Source of the DNA: Flavobacterium sp.
GTDB taxonomy: Bacteria > Bacteroidota > Bacteroidia > Flavobacteriales > Flavobacteriaceae
DNA length: 64,000 bases
Reading direction: 5' to 3'
Assembly: GCF_027484705.1 (NCBI RefSeq)
Contig: NZ_JAIXSL010000024.1
Location: 151,725 to 215,724, forward strand
Positions 7,631 through 15,880 of this stretch are shown one piece after another (the first letter of the stretch is position 1; every line of letters starts with the position of its first letter). The notes beneath the pieces are model-generated. The model saw nothing but the letters and a program-made list of their open reading frames with translations. It searched no databases and was not told the DNA's origin. The position numbers were made by a program, and so were the translations under genes.

Positions 7631-10020
7631 CAATTTCTTAGTGGTTTTCCTTTGGTTAACATGAATTGGATTCTTTCGAGCGTTTTTCTTTCGGTGCACA
7701 ATGACAGAAAGGCTTCGCGTTCGAGATCAAGTAAATATTGTTCCGATACTAAAGTCGGTTCAGATAAATCACCGCCGGCCATCACATAAGCAAGTTTGTT
7801 CGCGATTTTTTTATCGTGGTCTGAAATGAAATTTCCGGCAGTCATCTGGTCAGTTCCTACGAGAAACATTCCTAAAGCTGATTTCCCCAAAACTTTAATG
7901 TCTTTTCTTCGGATCGGTTGTGTGTAACCAGCTTCAGCCATCAACAATGCGTGTTTTTTAGCTTCTGCGATTTGTCGGTCTTTATTGACGACGATGATGT
8001 CTTTTCCGTGTTGCAATACGCCGGTATCAAAAGCTTCGTAAGCTGATGTGGACACTTTCGCCATAGCAACAGCTAAGAAATATTCCTGCAATACATTCAA
8101 CTCAACATCATTTTTATGGAATAAATCCGAAGCACGCAAAGCCATTTCTTTTGAACCGCCGCCGCCTGGAATTACGCCAACGCCAAACTCGACCAAACCG
8201 ATATACGTTTCTGCGGCTGCAACGACTTTATCCGCATGCATGCTCATTTCGCAACCGCCGCCTAAAGTCATTCCGTGTGGTGCCACAATGACCGGAATTG
8301 AAGAATAGCGCACACGCATCATCGTGTCCTGAAACATTTTGATCGCCATATTGAGTTCGTCGTATTCCTGCTCGACGGCCATCATGAAGATCATTCCTAT
8401 GTTCGCGCCGACAGAGAAATTGGCACCTTGGTTTCCAATAACCAAACCTTGATATTCTTTTTCGGCAAGATCGATCGCTTTATTGATGCCTTGCAATACA
8501 TCGCCACCAATCGTATTCATTTTTGATTGGAATTCAAGATTTAAAATGCCGTCGCCTAAATCTTCGATGACCGCGCCCGAATTGCTCCAGACTTTTTTGC
8601 TTTCACGGATGTTGTTTAAAATGATGAAAGCATCCTGACCGGGCACTTTGACTTGTGATTTTGTTGGAAGGTTATAATAGTAAGTCGCGCCTTCTTTCAC
8701 CGTGTAGAAACTCGAAATTCCTGATACGAGCATATCGTTGACCCAAGTGGCAGGCTCTAAGTTTTGCGCTTTCATGATTTCGATTCCTTTGGCTACCCCA
8801 ATCGCGTCCCAGATTTCGAACGGGCCGTTTTCCCAGCCGAATCCGGCTTTCATCGCGTCGTCAATTTTATAGAGATCGTCAGTGATTTCGGGAATTCTGT
8901 TGGAAACATAAGCGAACATGCCCGCGAAACTTTTGCGATAAAACTCACCCGCTTTGTCCGTTCCTTTGACCAACACTTTGAAACGATCAATAGGTTTGTC
9001 GATGGTTTTTGTCAATTCTAAAGTTGCGAATGAGGCTTTTTTTGCGGGACGATATTCCAATGTATTTAAATCTAACGACAAAATATCACGGTCGACTTTT
9101 TTGTAAAAACCTTGTCCGGTTTTGCTACCAAGCCAATTGTTTTCAAGCATTTTGGTGATGAAATCTGGCAGTTTGAACAAATCGCGTGCTTCGTCATTCG
9201 GTACGCCTTCATACAAACCGTTAGCGACGTGCACTAAAGTGTCGAGACCAACAACATCAACGGTTCTGAACGTTGCTGATTTTGGACGGCCAATGACCGG
9301 ACCGGTTAATTTATCGACTTCTTCAATGGTCAATCCCATTTCCTTGACGAGGTGAAATAGACTTTGGATGCCGTAAATTCCAATTCTGTTGCCAATAAAT
9401 GCGGGTGTATCTTTCGCCACGACGGAAGTTTTTCCTAAATATTGTGAACCGTAATTGTTTAGGAAATCGAGCACTTCGGTGGAAGTTTTTGGTCCAGGAA
9501 TGATTTCGAACAATTTGAGGTAACGCGCCGGATTGAAGAAATGCGTGCCGCAGAAATGTTGCTGGAAATCTTCGCTTCGGCCTTCGCTCATAAAATGGAT
9601 TGGAATTCCGGAAGTATTCGATGTAATAAGAGTTCCCGGTTTTCTGTATTTTTCAATCTGTTCGAAAACGGCTTTCTTGATGTCGAGCCTTTCGACCACA
9701 ACTTCGATAATCCAATCAGCTTGAGCAATCTGCGCTAAATCATCGGTTGTATTCCCGGTGGTAATACGGCTCGCAAACTTTTGATGGTAAATAGGCGAGG
9801 GTTTCGATTTTAAAGCATTCGCCAAGTGTTCGTTGACGATGCGGTTGCGAACGATTTTGGAGTCTAAAGTCAGGCCTTTTTTGGTTTCCGCTTCCGTGAG
9901 TTCGCGCGGCACAATATCGAGTAAAAGCACTTCGACGCCGATGTTGGCAAAATGACAGGCGATGCCCGAACCCATGATTCCGGAGCCAATGACGGCGACT
10001 TTTTTGATGGTTCTTTTCAT
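7630..10020 (-). CDS. 3-hydroxyacyl-CoA dehydrogenase / enoyl-CoA hydratase fusion
   Basis: A 796-residue bifunctional beta-oxidation enzyme that hydrates enoyl-CoA and oxidises 3-hydroxyacyl-CoA with NAD. The N-terminus is the NAD-binding Rossmann fold (VAVIGSGIMGSGIACHFA), followed by the dehydrogenase helical domains (FFNPARYLKLFEIIPGP, FGWENGPFEIWDAIG). A crotonase domain occupies roughly residues 490-700, with the oxyanion-hole block QGANFSVGANIG and the loop GVGVIPGGGGSKEM. The domain order (dehydrogenase first) is the reverse of E. coli FadB and is common in Bacteroidetes and other bacteria. It starts 1 nt after the MarR gene ends, so the two are very likely co-transcribed and perhaps translationally coupled. 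Confidence 0.93.
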   Translation of the reverse strand: MKRTIKKVAVIGSGIMGSGIACHFANIGVEVLLLDIVPRELTEAETKKGLTLDSKIVRNRIVNEHLANALKSKPSPIYHQKFASRITTGNTTDDLAQIAQADWIIEVVVERLDIKKAVFEQIEKYRKPGTLITSNTSGIPIHFMSEGRSEDFQQHFCGTHFFNPARYLKLFEIIPGPKTSTEVLDFLNNYGSQYLGKTSVVAKDTPAFIGNRIGIYGIQSLFHLVKEMGLTIEEVDKLTGPVIGRPKSATFRTVDVVGLDTLVHVANGLYEGVPNDEARDLFKLPDFITKMLENNWLGSKTGQGFYKKVDRDILSLDLNTLEYRPAKKASFATLELTKTIDKPIDRFKVLVKGTDKAGEFYRKSFAGMFAYVSNRIPEITDDLYKIDDAMKAGFGWENGPFEIWDAIGVAKGIEIMKAQNLEPATWVNDMLVSGISSFYTVKEGATYYYNLPTKSQVKVPGQDAFIILNNIRESKKVWSNSGAVIEDLGDGILNLEFQSKMNTIGGDVLQGINKAIDLAEKEYQGLVIGNQGANFSVGANIGMIFMMAVEQEYDELNMAIKMFQDTMMRVRYSSIPVIVAPHGMTLGGGCEMSMHADKVVAAAETYIGLVEFGVGVIPGGGGSKEMALRASDLFHKNDVELNVLQEYFLAVAMAKVSTSAYEAFDTGVLQHGKDIIVVNKDRQIAEAKKHALLMAEAGYTQPIRRKDIKVLGKSALGMFLVGTDQMTAGNFISDHDKKIANKLAYVMAGGDLSEPTLVSEQYLLDLEREAFLSLCTERKTLERIQFMLTKGKPLRN

Positions 10021-10021
10021 T

Positions 10022-10465
10022 TTATTTTTCTTGGTTAAATATGTTTTTTTCCTGAATCAGTTCGTTGATGGTTTCCGAGACTTCCATAAAATGCAGTAGT
10101 TTTTCTTCGGAGATGTTCTTGCGGATGGTTTCGTTGAATTTTAAAACGGTCGTTCTCGACAGTTCTCTTTTTTCCTTTCCGAATTCCGTGAGGTAAATCA
10201 ATACGCCGCGGCCATCGTTCGGATTTTTCTTTCTGATAATCAAACCTCTGTCTTCCATTGATTTTAATGTTCTTGTAAGGCTTGTAGCTTCCATGCCCAT
10301 TTTCGGACCTAAAGTTGTCGATGGCGTTCCGTCTTCTTTGTCTAAACTCAACAGTGCAAATCCAGTGGCCATCGTAGCGTCGTATTTGGCGGCTTCTTCG
10401 TTATACATTCTTGCTACGGCTTGCCAGGTCGCGCGAAGTACATAATCTATCGTTTTGTCTTTCAT
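10022..10465 (-). CDS. MarR family transcriptional regulator of the beta-oxidation operon
   Basis: A 147-residue winged-helix regulator. The start at 10465 (MKDKTIDYVLRATWQAVARMYN) is chosen because the longer frame to 10510 would begin inside the palindrome and include the -7 box. The helix-turn-helix and wing are visible in LGPKMGMEATSLTRTLKSMEDRGLIIRKKNPNDGRGVLIYLTE (described in two parts: MGMEATSLTRTLKSME, then NPNDGRGVLIYL). Ahead of beta-oxidation genes, such a protein is plausibly an acyl-CoA-responsive repressor that also controls itself. That ligand is inference. A perfect palindrome lies where the -33 element of its own promoter should be. Confidence 0.88.
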   Translation of the reverse strand: MKDKTIDYVLRATWQAVARMYNEEAAKYDATMATGFALLSLDKEDGTPSTTLGPKMGMEATSLTRTLKSMEDRGLIIRKKNPNDGRGVLIYLTEFGKEKRELSRTTVLKFNETIRKNISEEKLLHFMEVSETINELIQEKNIFNQEK

Positions 10466-10484
10466 ATAAATGCGATCAGAAAAC

Positions 10485-10492
10485 CAAAGATA
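10485..10492 (-). promoter_or_regulatory. -7 promoter box of the MarR/beta-oxidation operon
   Basis: On the minus strand this reads TATCTTTG, an exact TAnnTTTG match, 20 nt upstream of the MarR ATG. The expected -33 position has no TTG and is covered by a palindrome, as might be expected of a regulated promoter. Confidence 0.55.
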
Positions 10493-10503
10493 AATAAAAA
10501 TAC

Positions 10504-10515
10504 TATGCATGCATA
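10504..10515. promoter_or_regulatory. Perfect palindrome, candidate MarR operator
   Basis: TATGCATGCATA is a perfect 12-bp palindrome centred about 20 bp upstream of the -7 box, so it overlaps the -33 position. MarR proteins bind short palindromes overlapping promoters as dimers, and the adjacent gene is a MarR regulator. The function is inferred from position and symmetry. Confidence 0.5.
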
Positions 10516-10555
10516 ATAAATTTGAATTATTTTTGCGTTAATTTATTGTCATAAA

Positions 10556-10582
10556 AAAACTCCCCGGAATTCGAGGAGTTTT
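10556..10582. terminator. Bidirectional intrinsic terminator
   Basis: AAAACTCC (10556-10563) pairs with GGAGTTTT (10575-10582), with an A run on one side and T-rich sequence on the other. On the minus strand it terminates the acyl-CoA ligase transcript before the MarR promoter. Confidence 0.75.
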
Positions 10583-10635
10583 CAGAAAAATATTTTGTCT
10601 TTGATTAAAATATCAAAGGTATGGGAAGCGCTTAT

Positions 10636-12417
10636 TTAAGAAGTTTCGCCATAAATTTGTTTATAAAGCGGCAGGTATTTTTCCATCACAATTTTTCTTT
10701 TGAGCTTTAAGGTCGGTGTGAGATGGCCGCTTTCAATCGACCAGACATCGGGGGTCAGTTCAAAGCGCTTGATTTTTTCCCAATTGCCGAATTTCTCGTT
10801 GAGCGTATCAACTTCTTCCTGAATCCGTTCAATAACTTTTGGATTGGCAATGATTTCTTGGTTGGTAGTTCCAATCTCGATGTTGTGTATTTTCGCCCAT
10901 TCTTTCAGAAAATCAAAACTAGGTTGAATGAAAGCGGCCGGCATTTTCTGACCGTCGCCAATGACCATAATCTGTTCGATGAAACGCGATTGCTTCATCG
11001 TATTTTCAATGAGTTGAGGCGCGATGTATTTTCCACCCGAAGTCTTAAACATTTCCTTTTTGCGGTCGGTGATTTTGAGAAAGCCGTCCTTGTCGATTTC
11101 GCCGATATCTCCAGTGTGGAAGTAACCATTTTGCAAAGCTTCAGCTGTTTTTTCTTCGTCTTTGTAATAACCCATCATCACGTTCGGGCCTTTGCACAAA
11201 ATTTCGCCATCGGAAGCGATTTTGACTTCAACATGATTGATGACTTTGCCGACCGTTCCGATTCTGAAACCGTGATCTTTATAACAATTCACGGAAATTA
11301 CCGGAGAAGTTTCAGTAAGTCCGTAGCCTTCCATCACGGGCATTTCTGCGGCGGCGAAGATTCGGATCAATCTTGGTTGTAATGCCGCGCTTCCTGAAAC
11401 CATCACGTTTAAGTTGCCGCCCAAACCTTCTTTCCATTTACTGAAAATGAGTTTTCTGGCGATGTTCAACTGGAATTCATACCAAAATCCCTTGGCTTCA
11501 TACGGTTCGTATTTCAAACCCAAATCAATCGCCCAAAAGAAAAGCCATTTTTTGATGCCTGAAAGTTCGGTGCCTTTGGCGTAAATCTTATCGTAAACTT
11601 TTTCCAAAAGTCTTGGAACTACTGAGAAAACGGTGGGTTTGACTTCTTTGATGTTATCAGATAATTTGTCAATCGATTCTGCGAAATAAATCGAAACGGA
11701 GTAATATTGGTAGATGTATAAAATGACGCGTTCGAAAATATGGCAAATCGGAAGGAAACTCAACGCAACACTCGTGCTTTCCTCAAAAGGAATTCTCGGC
11801 GAAGAATCAATCACATTCGATACGATATTTTGATGTGAAAGCATCACGCCTTTTGGTTTTCCAGTAGTTCCTGAAGTATAAATAATCGTCGCTAAATCTT
11901 CCGCTTTGACGTTGTCTTTTCGTTCTTCAACATCAGGTTGGTTGGCTTGGTCTTTACCTAGTTCGAGCAATTCTTTCCAGTTTTTGCAACCCGGAATTTC
12001 ATTAAACGAATACACTTCTTTCAAATGTATCAGTTTATGTCGCACCAAGTTGAGCTTGCGCAACACTTCCTCATCGGAAACAAAACAATATTGCGCTTCG
12101 CAATGGTTCAGGATGTATTCGTAATCGTCTTCAGAAATCGTCGGATAAATTGGAACATTCTGAGCGCCAATTTGTAACACGCCGATATCCATGATGTTCC
12201 ATTCGGTGCGGTTGTTCGACGAAATGACGGCGATTTTAGTATCTTTCACTACATTCATTCGCAACAAAGCGCGTGAAATCGTATTCGACAAATCGATGTA
12301 TTCCTGAGTCGAGGTTTTGACCCAAACGCCATTTTGTTTGGTCACAAGCGCCGCCGGAATGTTGTTTTTTTGAAGCTGGTAGTAAGGGAAATCGAATAAG
12401 CGGGTGATAGTGTTCAT
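10636..12417 (-). CDS. Long-chain fatty acid-CoA ligase (AMP-binding)
   Basis: A 593-residue ATP-dependent acyl-CoA synthetase that activates fatty acids and so feeds the adjacent beta-oxidation operon. The AMP-binding P-loop-like motif is TIIYTSGTTGKPKGVMLSHQN (split: YTSGTTGKPKG is the core). The A5-type motif is GYGLTETSPVIS and the A7/A8 region is YFHTGDIGEIDKDGFLKITDRKKE. A C-terminal catalytic Lys region follows. The start at 12417 (MNTITRLFDFPYYQL) is preferred over 12450 because it matches the family's usual opening. The gene has its own terminator, and no copy of the MarR palindrome lies ahead of it, so its regulation may be separate. Confidence 0.9.
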   Translation of the reverse strand: MNTITRLFDFPYYQLQKNNIPAALVTKQNGVWVKTSTQEYIDLSNTISRALLRMNVVKDTKIAVISSNNRTEWNIMDIGVLQIGAQNVPIYPTISEDDYEYILNHCEAQYCFVSDEEVLRKLNLVRHKLIHLKEVYSFNEIPGCKNWKELLELGKDQANQPDVEERKDNVKAEDLATIIYTSGTTGKPKGVMLSHQNIVSNVIDSSPRIPFEESTSVALSFLPICHIFERVILYIYQYYSVSIYFAESIDKLSDNIKEVKPTVFSVVPRLLEKVYDKIYAKGTELSGIKKWLFFWAIDLGLKYEPYEAKGFWYEFQLNIARKLIFSKWKEGLGGNLNVMVSGSAALQPRLIRIFAAAEMPVMEGYGLTETSPVISVNCYKDHGFRIGTVGKVINHVEVKIASDGEILCKGPNVMMGYYKDEEKTAEALQNGYFHTGDIGEIDKDGFLKITDRKKEMFKTSGGKYIAPQLIENTMKQSRFIEQIMVIGDGQKMPAAFIQPSFDFLKEWAKIHNIEIGTTNQEIIANPKVIERIQEEVDTLNEKFGNWEKIKRFELTPDVWSIESGHLTPTLKLKRKIVMEKYLPLYKQIYGETS

Positions 12418-12480
12418 TTTGGGCGTCATTAGTCCACGCAAATTAAACAATTTTTATTTAATTTAACTCGCTGTTACCGC

Positions 12481-12508
12481 TTGGTTGTTAATTTATTTGA
12501 TAATTTTG
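12481..12508 (+). promoter_or_regulatory. Bacteroidetes-type promoter of the LTA-synthase-like gene
   Basis: TTG (12481-12483), 17 nt, TAATTTTG (12501-12508) fits the TTG-N17-23-TAnnTTTG consensus. It lies 17 nt ahead of the ATG at 12526. Confidence 0.65.
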
Positions 12509-12525
12509 GCTCATAAATTTTACAT

Positions 12526-14457
12526 ATGCTCAAACATTTGCGTTTAAACGAATATAAAGTACTGCTTTACAGAATTTTGTTGGCGTATATTTTTTACTTC
12601 TTTGCCAGCGTCCTGTTTTATGTTTTCAATGCCGGTTTGCTCAAAGTGGAATCTTTCGGTGATTTCGTAGCCTTGTGCTATTATGGCTTGCCGTTCGATA
12701 CTACGGCGATTTTATACGTTAATGTATTGTTCATAGTATTGTCGATTTTACCGTTTAAGAAAAACACTGCGCCGGGTTATCAGAAGTTTCTGTTCTACCT
12801 TTATTTTGCGATGAATTTGCTGGCGTATGCGACGAATTTTGTGGATTTCATTTATTATAGATTCACTTACGCAAGAACCACGACCGCGGTGATGAATGTC
12901 ATTGAGCATGAAGTAAATCTGAGCAAACTATTTTTCAGTTTTCTCATTGATTTTTGGTACATTTTCTTGCTCTATTTTGTATTTGCTGTAGTATGGATTT
13001 GGGCCTATAAAAAAGTAGAAGTCAAAGTTGAAAAACCAGAAAAAAACTTAGCTTATTTCGGCTTTTCAATCGTCGGTTTTTTATTCGTTGCATTGATGAT
13101 TATCGGCGGCATCCGAGGAGGCGATTTCAAAAAAGCAACACGCCCGATCAATCTGTTAGACGCGAGCCGTCATGTGAAGAATATCGTGCATTCGGATATC
13201 GTATTAAACACTCCTTTCGCGATTATCCGCACACTGTTCAGTAATAGTTTCATCAAAACGGACTATCCTGAAGTCAACAATCAGGTAATTCTCGAAAAGG
13301 TGATTCCGATTAAGCAATATCATAATCATCCGCCAACCAAACCGAATGTGGTCGTGATGATTCTCGAAAGCAACGGACGCGAATATTATGGTGCTTTCAA
13401 CAAAAAATCGAACATCAAAGATTTCAAATCGCACACACCGTTTCTGGATTCACTTGCGCAGCACAGTTTGATTTTCACCAATGCTTACACCAACGGACGC
13501 CAGTCAATTCACGGAATGTCTTCGATTTTAGCGGGAATTCCATCGTTTAAAGATGCATTCACTTCATCGCCTTATCCGAAGCAAAAAATTGAATCGATTG
13601 TTTCGACTTTGGAAGGCGAAGGTTACAAAACGTCTTTCTTTCACGGCGCGGCCAATGGTTCGATGGGATTTTTAGGATTCGCCAATATTCTGGGCATCGA
13701 TAAGTATTACGGAAGAACTGAGTTTAATGACGATTCCGAGTTCGACGGTTTCTGGGGCATTTGGGACGAACCGTTTTTGCAATACATGAAGCACACGCTT
13801 GACAAAGAAAGAACGCCGTTTTTCTCGTCAATCTTTACTGTTTCTTCGCATGAACCGTACAATATTCCGGCGAAATACAAGAAAAGGTTTCACGAAGGTG
13901 ATGTGCCGATTCACAAATGCATTGAATATACCGATTATTCTTTGAAGCGGTTTTTTACCGAAGCGAAGAAATCACCGTGGTTCAACAATACGATTTTTGT
14001 TTTGGTTGCCGATCACGGAAACACCACATTTTATAAGGAATACAGCCGACCGATTGAGCGTTTTGCGATTCCGATCATCATCTACAAACCCAACAGCGAA
14101 TACGTTGGCGTCGATGAAGATTTGGCGCAACAAATTGATATTTATCCGACAATCCTTGACATGATCGGTTATCAGAAGCCTTTCAGAAGTTGGGGCAGAA
14201 GTTTGCTCGACAAGAAAACACAGGAACCTTTTGTGATCAATTCTACGGGAAGTTTGTATCAGTTTTCGAAAGGCAATTACATCTGCATTTTCGACGGTAA
14301 AAAATCGCTTGGCTTTTACGACAAGGATGATAAGGCGTTATTGAACAACCTGATCGCGTACAGAAATGCTGACATGAACGACCTTGAATTGCGTTGCAAA
14401 GCATTCATTCAGGATTATATGGAACGTGTCGTAGATCAGAAATTGGCGACACATTAA
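12526..14457 (+). CDS. LTA synthase family sulfatase-fold phosphotransferase
   Basis: A 643-residue inner-membrane protein with about five N-terminal membrane helices (roughly residues 10-190), then a large extracytoplasmic alkaline-phosphatase/sulfatase-fold domain. Visible active-site features are VVMILESNGREYYGAF (first metal ligand), TNGRQSIHGMSSILAGIP (position of the Ser/Thr nucleophile), VSSHEPY and FVLVADHGNT (metal-binding DHG). Relatives make lipoteichoic acid or transfer phosphoglycerol or phosphoethanolamine to glycans and lipids. As a Gram-negative, this organism is unlikely to have lipoteichoic acid, so transfer of a phospho-alcohol headgroup to a surface glycan or lipid is more plausible. 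It is followed after 10 nt by a phosphatase gene on the same transcript. Confidence 0.85.
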   Translation: MLKHLRLNEYKVLLYRILLAYIFYFFASVLFYVFNAGLLKVESFGDFVALCYYGLPFDTTAILYVNVLFIVLSILPFKKNTAPGYQKFLFYLYFAMNLLAYATNFVDFIYYRFTYARTTTAVMNVIEHEVNLSKLFFSFLIDFWYIFLLYFVFAVVWIWAYKKVEVKVEKPEKNLAYFGFSIVGFLFVALMIIGGIRGGDFKKATRPINLLDASRHVKNIVHSDIVLNTPFAIIRTLFSNSFIKTDYPEVNNQVILEKVIPIKQYHNHPPTKPNVVVMILESNGREYYGAFNKKSNIKDFKSHTPFLDSLAQHSLIFTNAYTNGRQSIHGMSSILAGIPSFKDAFTSSPYPKQKIESIVSTLEGEGYKTSFFHGAANGSMGFLGFANILGIDKYYGRTEFNDDSEFDGFWGIWDEPFLQYMKHTLDKERTPFFSSIFTVSSHEPYNIPAKYKKRFHEGDVPIHKCIEYTDYSLKRFFTEAKKSPWFNNTIFVLVADHGNTTFYKEYSRPIERFAIPIIIYKPNSEYVGVDEDLAQQIDIYPTILDMIGYQKPFRSWGRSLLDKKTQEPFVINSTGSLYQFSKGNYICIFDGKKSLGFYDKDDKALLNNLIAYRNADMNDLELRCKAFIQDYMERVVDQKLATH

Positions 14458-14467
14458 TTAAAACATT

Positions 14468-15055
14468 ATGAAAAAGAACCTCAAAATAGTTGGATTTGTT
14501 TTGCTCGCGGTAGTTTTAATTTTCGCCGGGAAATATGTGTATGACATGAACATCAACCACAATTTCGAAACGATTACTGAAGGAAAAGTGTATAAGTCTG
14601 GAGTTATTCCACCTGATGAAATTAAGGATTACGTGAACAAATACCACATCAAATCGATTGTGGATTTGCGTTTTCCCGGAACCGCCGATTTGATCAACAA
14701 TCCTGAAATTCCCGCTGAATTGACCGCTGAAAAGGAAGCGGTGGCTAAAATTCCCGGTGTCAATTATTTCAACAACGGCTCGGATCAGGTTCCGAAACAG
14801 GAAAACTTAGATAGCTTTTTCAAAATCATGGACAATCCAGACAATTATCCGGTTTTGATTCATTGCTATCATGGCGTTGGGCGTGCTGAAATGTACTCGG
14901 CAATTTACCGCATCGAATATGAAAATTTTTCAAACGAAGAAGCCCGTAAAAATGTGCGCGCGATGATCAAATGGAGTTCGTTTGACGATGGCACACCCAA
15001 AGGCGAATATTTGAAAGCATACAAAAGCAGAAAGCAAACAAAAACAAACCCATAA
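14468..15055 (+). CDS. Membrane-anchored Cys-dependent (dual-specificity type) phosphatase
   Basis: A 195-residue protein with an N-terminal hydrophobic anchor (about residues 5-25), followed by a dual-specificity/tyrosine-phosphatase-like domain. The signature is VLIHCYHGVGRAEMYSA, the Cys-x5-Arg loop of this superfamily (HCxxGxxR) near residue 137. A conserved aspartate candidate lies upstream in SIVDLRFPGT. The domain probably faces the periplasm. It is co-transcribed with the sulfatase-fold transferase, so a role in removing a phosphate during envelope lipid or glycan processing is a reasonable guess. Protein substrates cannot be excluded. A terminator follows. Confidence 0.8.
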   Translation: MKKNLKIVGFVLLAVVLIFAGKYVYDMNINHNFETITEGKVYKSGVIPPDEIKDYVNKYHIKSIVDLRFPGTADLINNPEIPAELTAEKEAVAKIPGVNYFNNGSDQVPKQENLDSFFKIMDNPDNYPVLIHCYHGVGRAEMYSAIYRIEYENFSNEEARKNVRAMIKWSSFDDGTPKGEYLKAYKSRKQTKTNP

Positions 15056-15082
15056 ATTTGTGTGCTACGTTTTTTATTCATA

Positions 15083-15113
15083 GAGACTCCTGATTTTATT
15101 GGGAGTTTTTTTA
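15083..15113. terminator. Intrinsic terminator after the phosphatase gene
   Basis: ACTCC (15086-15090) pairs with GGAGT (15102-15106), followed by a T run on the plus strand. The TAA that would end the extended DUF3667 frame on the minus strand (15111-15113) falls at the edge of this site. Confidence 0.65.
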
Positions 15114-15875
15114 TATGTTGATGTAAAATTTATTGCCACCGTGAGTCAGTTTGTAGATGATGGCGCCGAAAATTAAAGACAGAATCAATAACACCAGAAT
15201 GTAAAATACGACGATGCGCCACAAAAATCCCTAAAAAGAATAAAGGTTTTTTGTCGCATTGTAATACGTCCAGATCGGAAACAAAAACATCATAAAGAAC
15301 ACAACGATTTCCAGGTAACCGATCCAATCAGGCATATCAAAGGTTTCGATAAAGTTGACCAAACCAAACACGATACTCATCATCAGAATTCCCAACAAAG
15401 AAATGCCGCCCATAATAAAATGCTCGGCAAGATTGAGTTTCAGTCTTCTGAAGATCAAAAATGCGACCATGCCCAATAGCGGAACAATACTCAACAAAAT
15501 GGTCTTGAGGTTGCTTCTGAAAAATTCCGACACTTGTGGTGTGTTATCAATCTGTTCTTCTTGGACAGGATTGACGTTTTCATAAAAATGACTTAACAAC
15601 AGATTCAAACCTATAATCAGCAGCGCCAGATAAAACACATTGTAGTATCGGATGCGTTTCCCGTGAATGTAATCCAAAGCGGCTTGGCCTGGGCGTACGA
15701 ACGTTTCTTTAATCGTGAACAGTATTCCTTTCTCAAGATGCCAAATGCCGTGTAACAAATCGTGTAGAAAAAAATGCTTCAGCGTGATGCGGTGCGTGTC
15801 GGTTTTTTGCCCGCAATCCGAACAATAATCGCCGTGGGTTTGGGCATTACAATTCTGGCAGATTCCTTGTTTCAT
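15111..15875 (-). pseudogene. DUF3667 zinc-ribbon membrane protein, C-terminus cut by amber codon
   Basis: The intact part (15231-15875) encodes 214 residues. It has an N-terminal zinc ribbon (ICQNCNAQTHGDYCSDCGQK, two CxxC pairs), the DUF3667 helix (DLLHGIWHLEKGILFTIKETF, PGQAALDYIHGKR) and several membrane helices. It ends NLYSF at a TAG (15231-15233). Beyond the TAG the same frame continues for 39 codons as GFLWRIVVFYILVLLILSLI and a short polar tail, an obvious last transmembrane helix, and stops at a TAA right at the terminator. This indicates that a former 254-residue protein has lost its last helix by a nonsense mutation, unless the codon is read through. A second, intact DUF3667 gene lies at 29489-30565. 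The cellular role of the family is unknown. The truncated form may still be made. Confidence 0.75.
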
Positions 15876-15880
15876 GGCTG

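Noticed and set aside
10723..11382. 219-codon open frame on the plus strand
   Set aside because: Antisense shadow of the acyl-CoA ligase gene, with Phe/Arg-rich content typical of reverse-strand frames here.
15130..15327. 65-codon minus-strand frame over the end of the DUF3667 gene
   Set aside because: It is in a different frame from the amber-extended DUF3667 reading. The extended frame gives a proper membrane helix, while this one does not.
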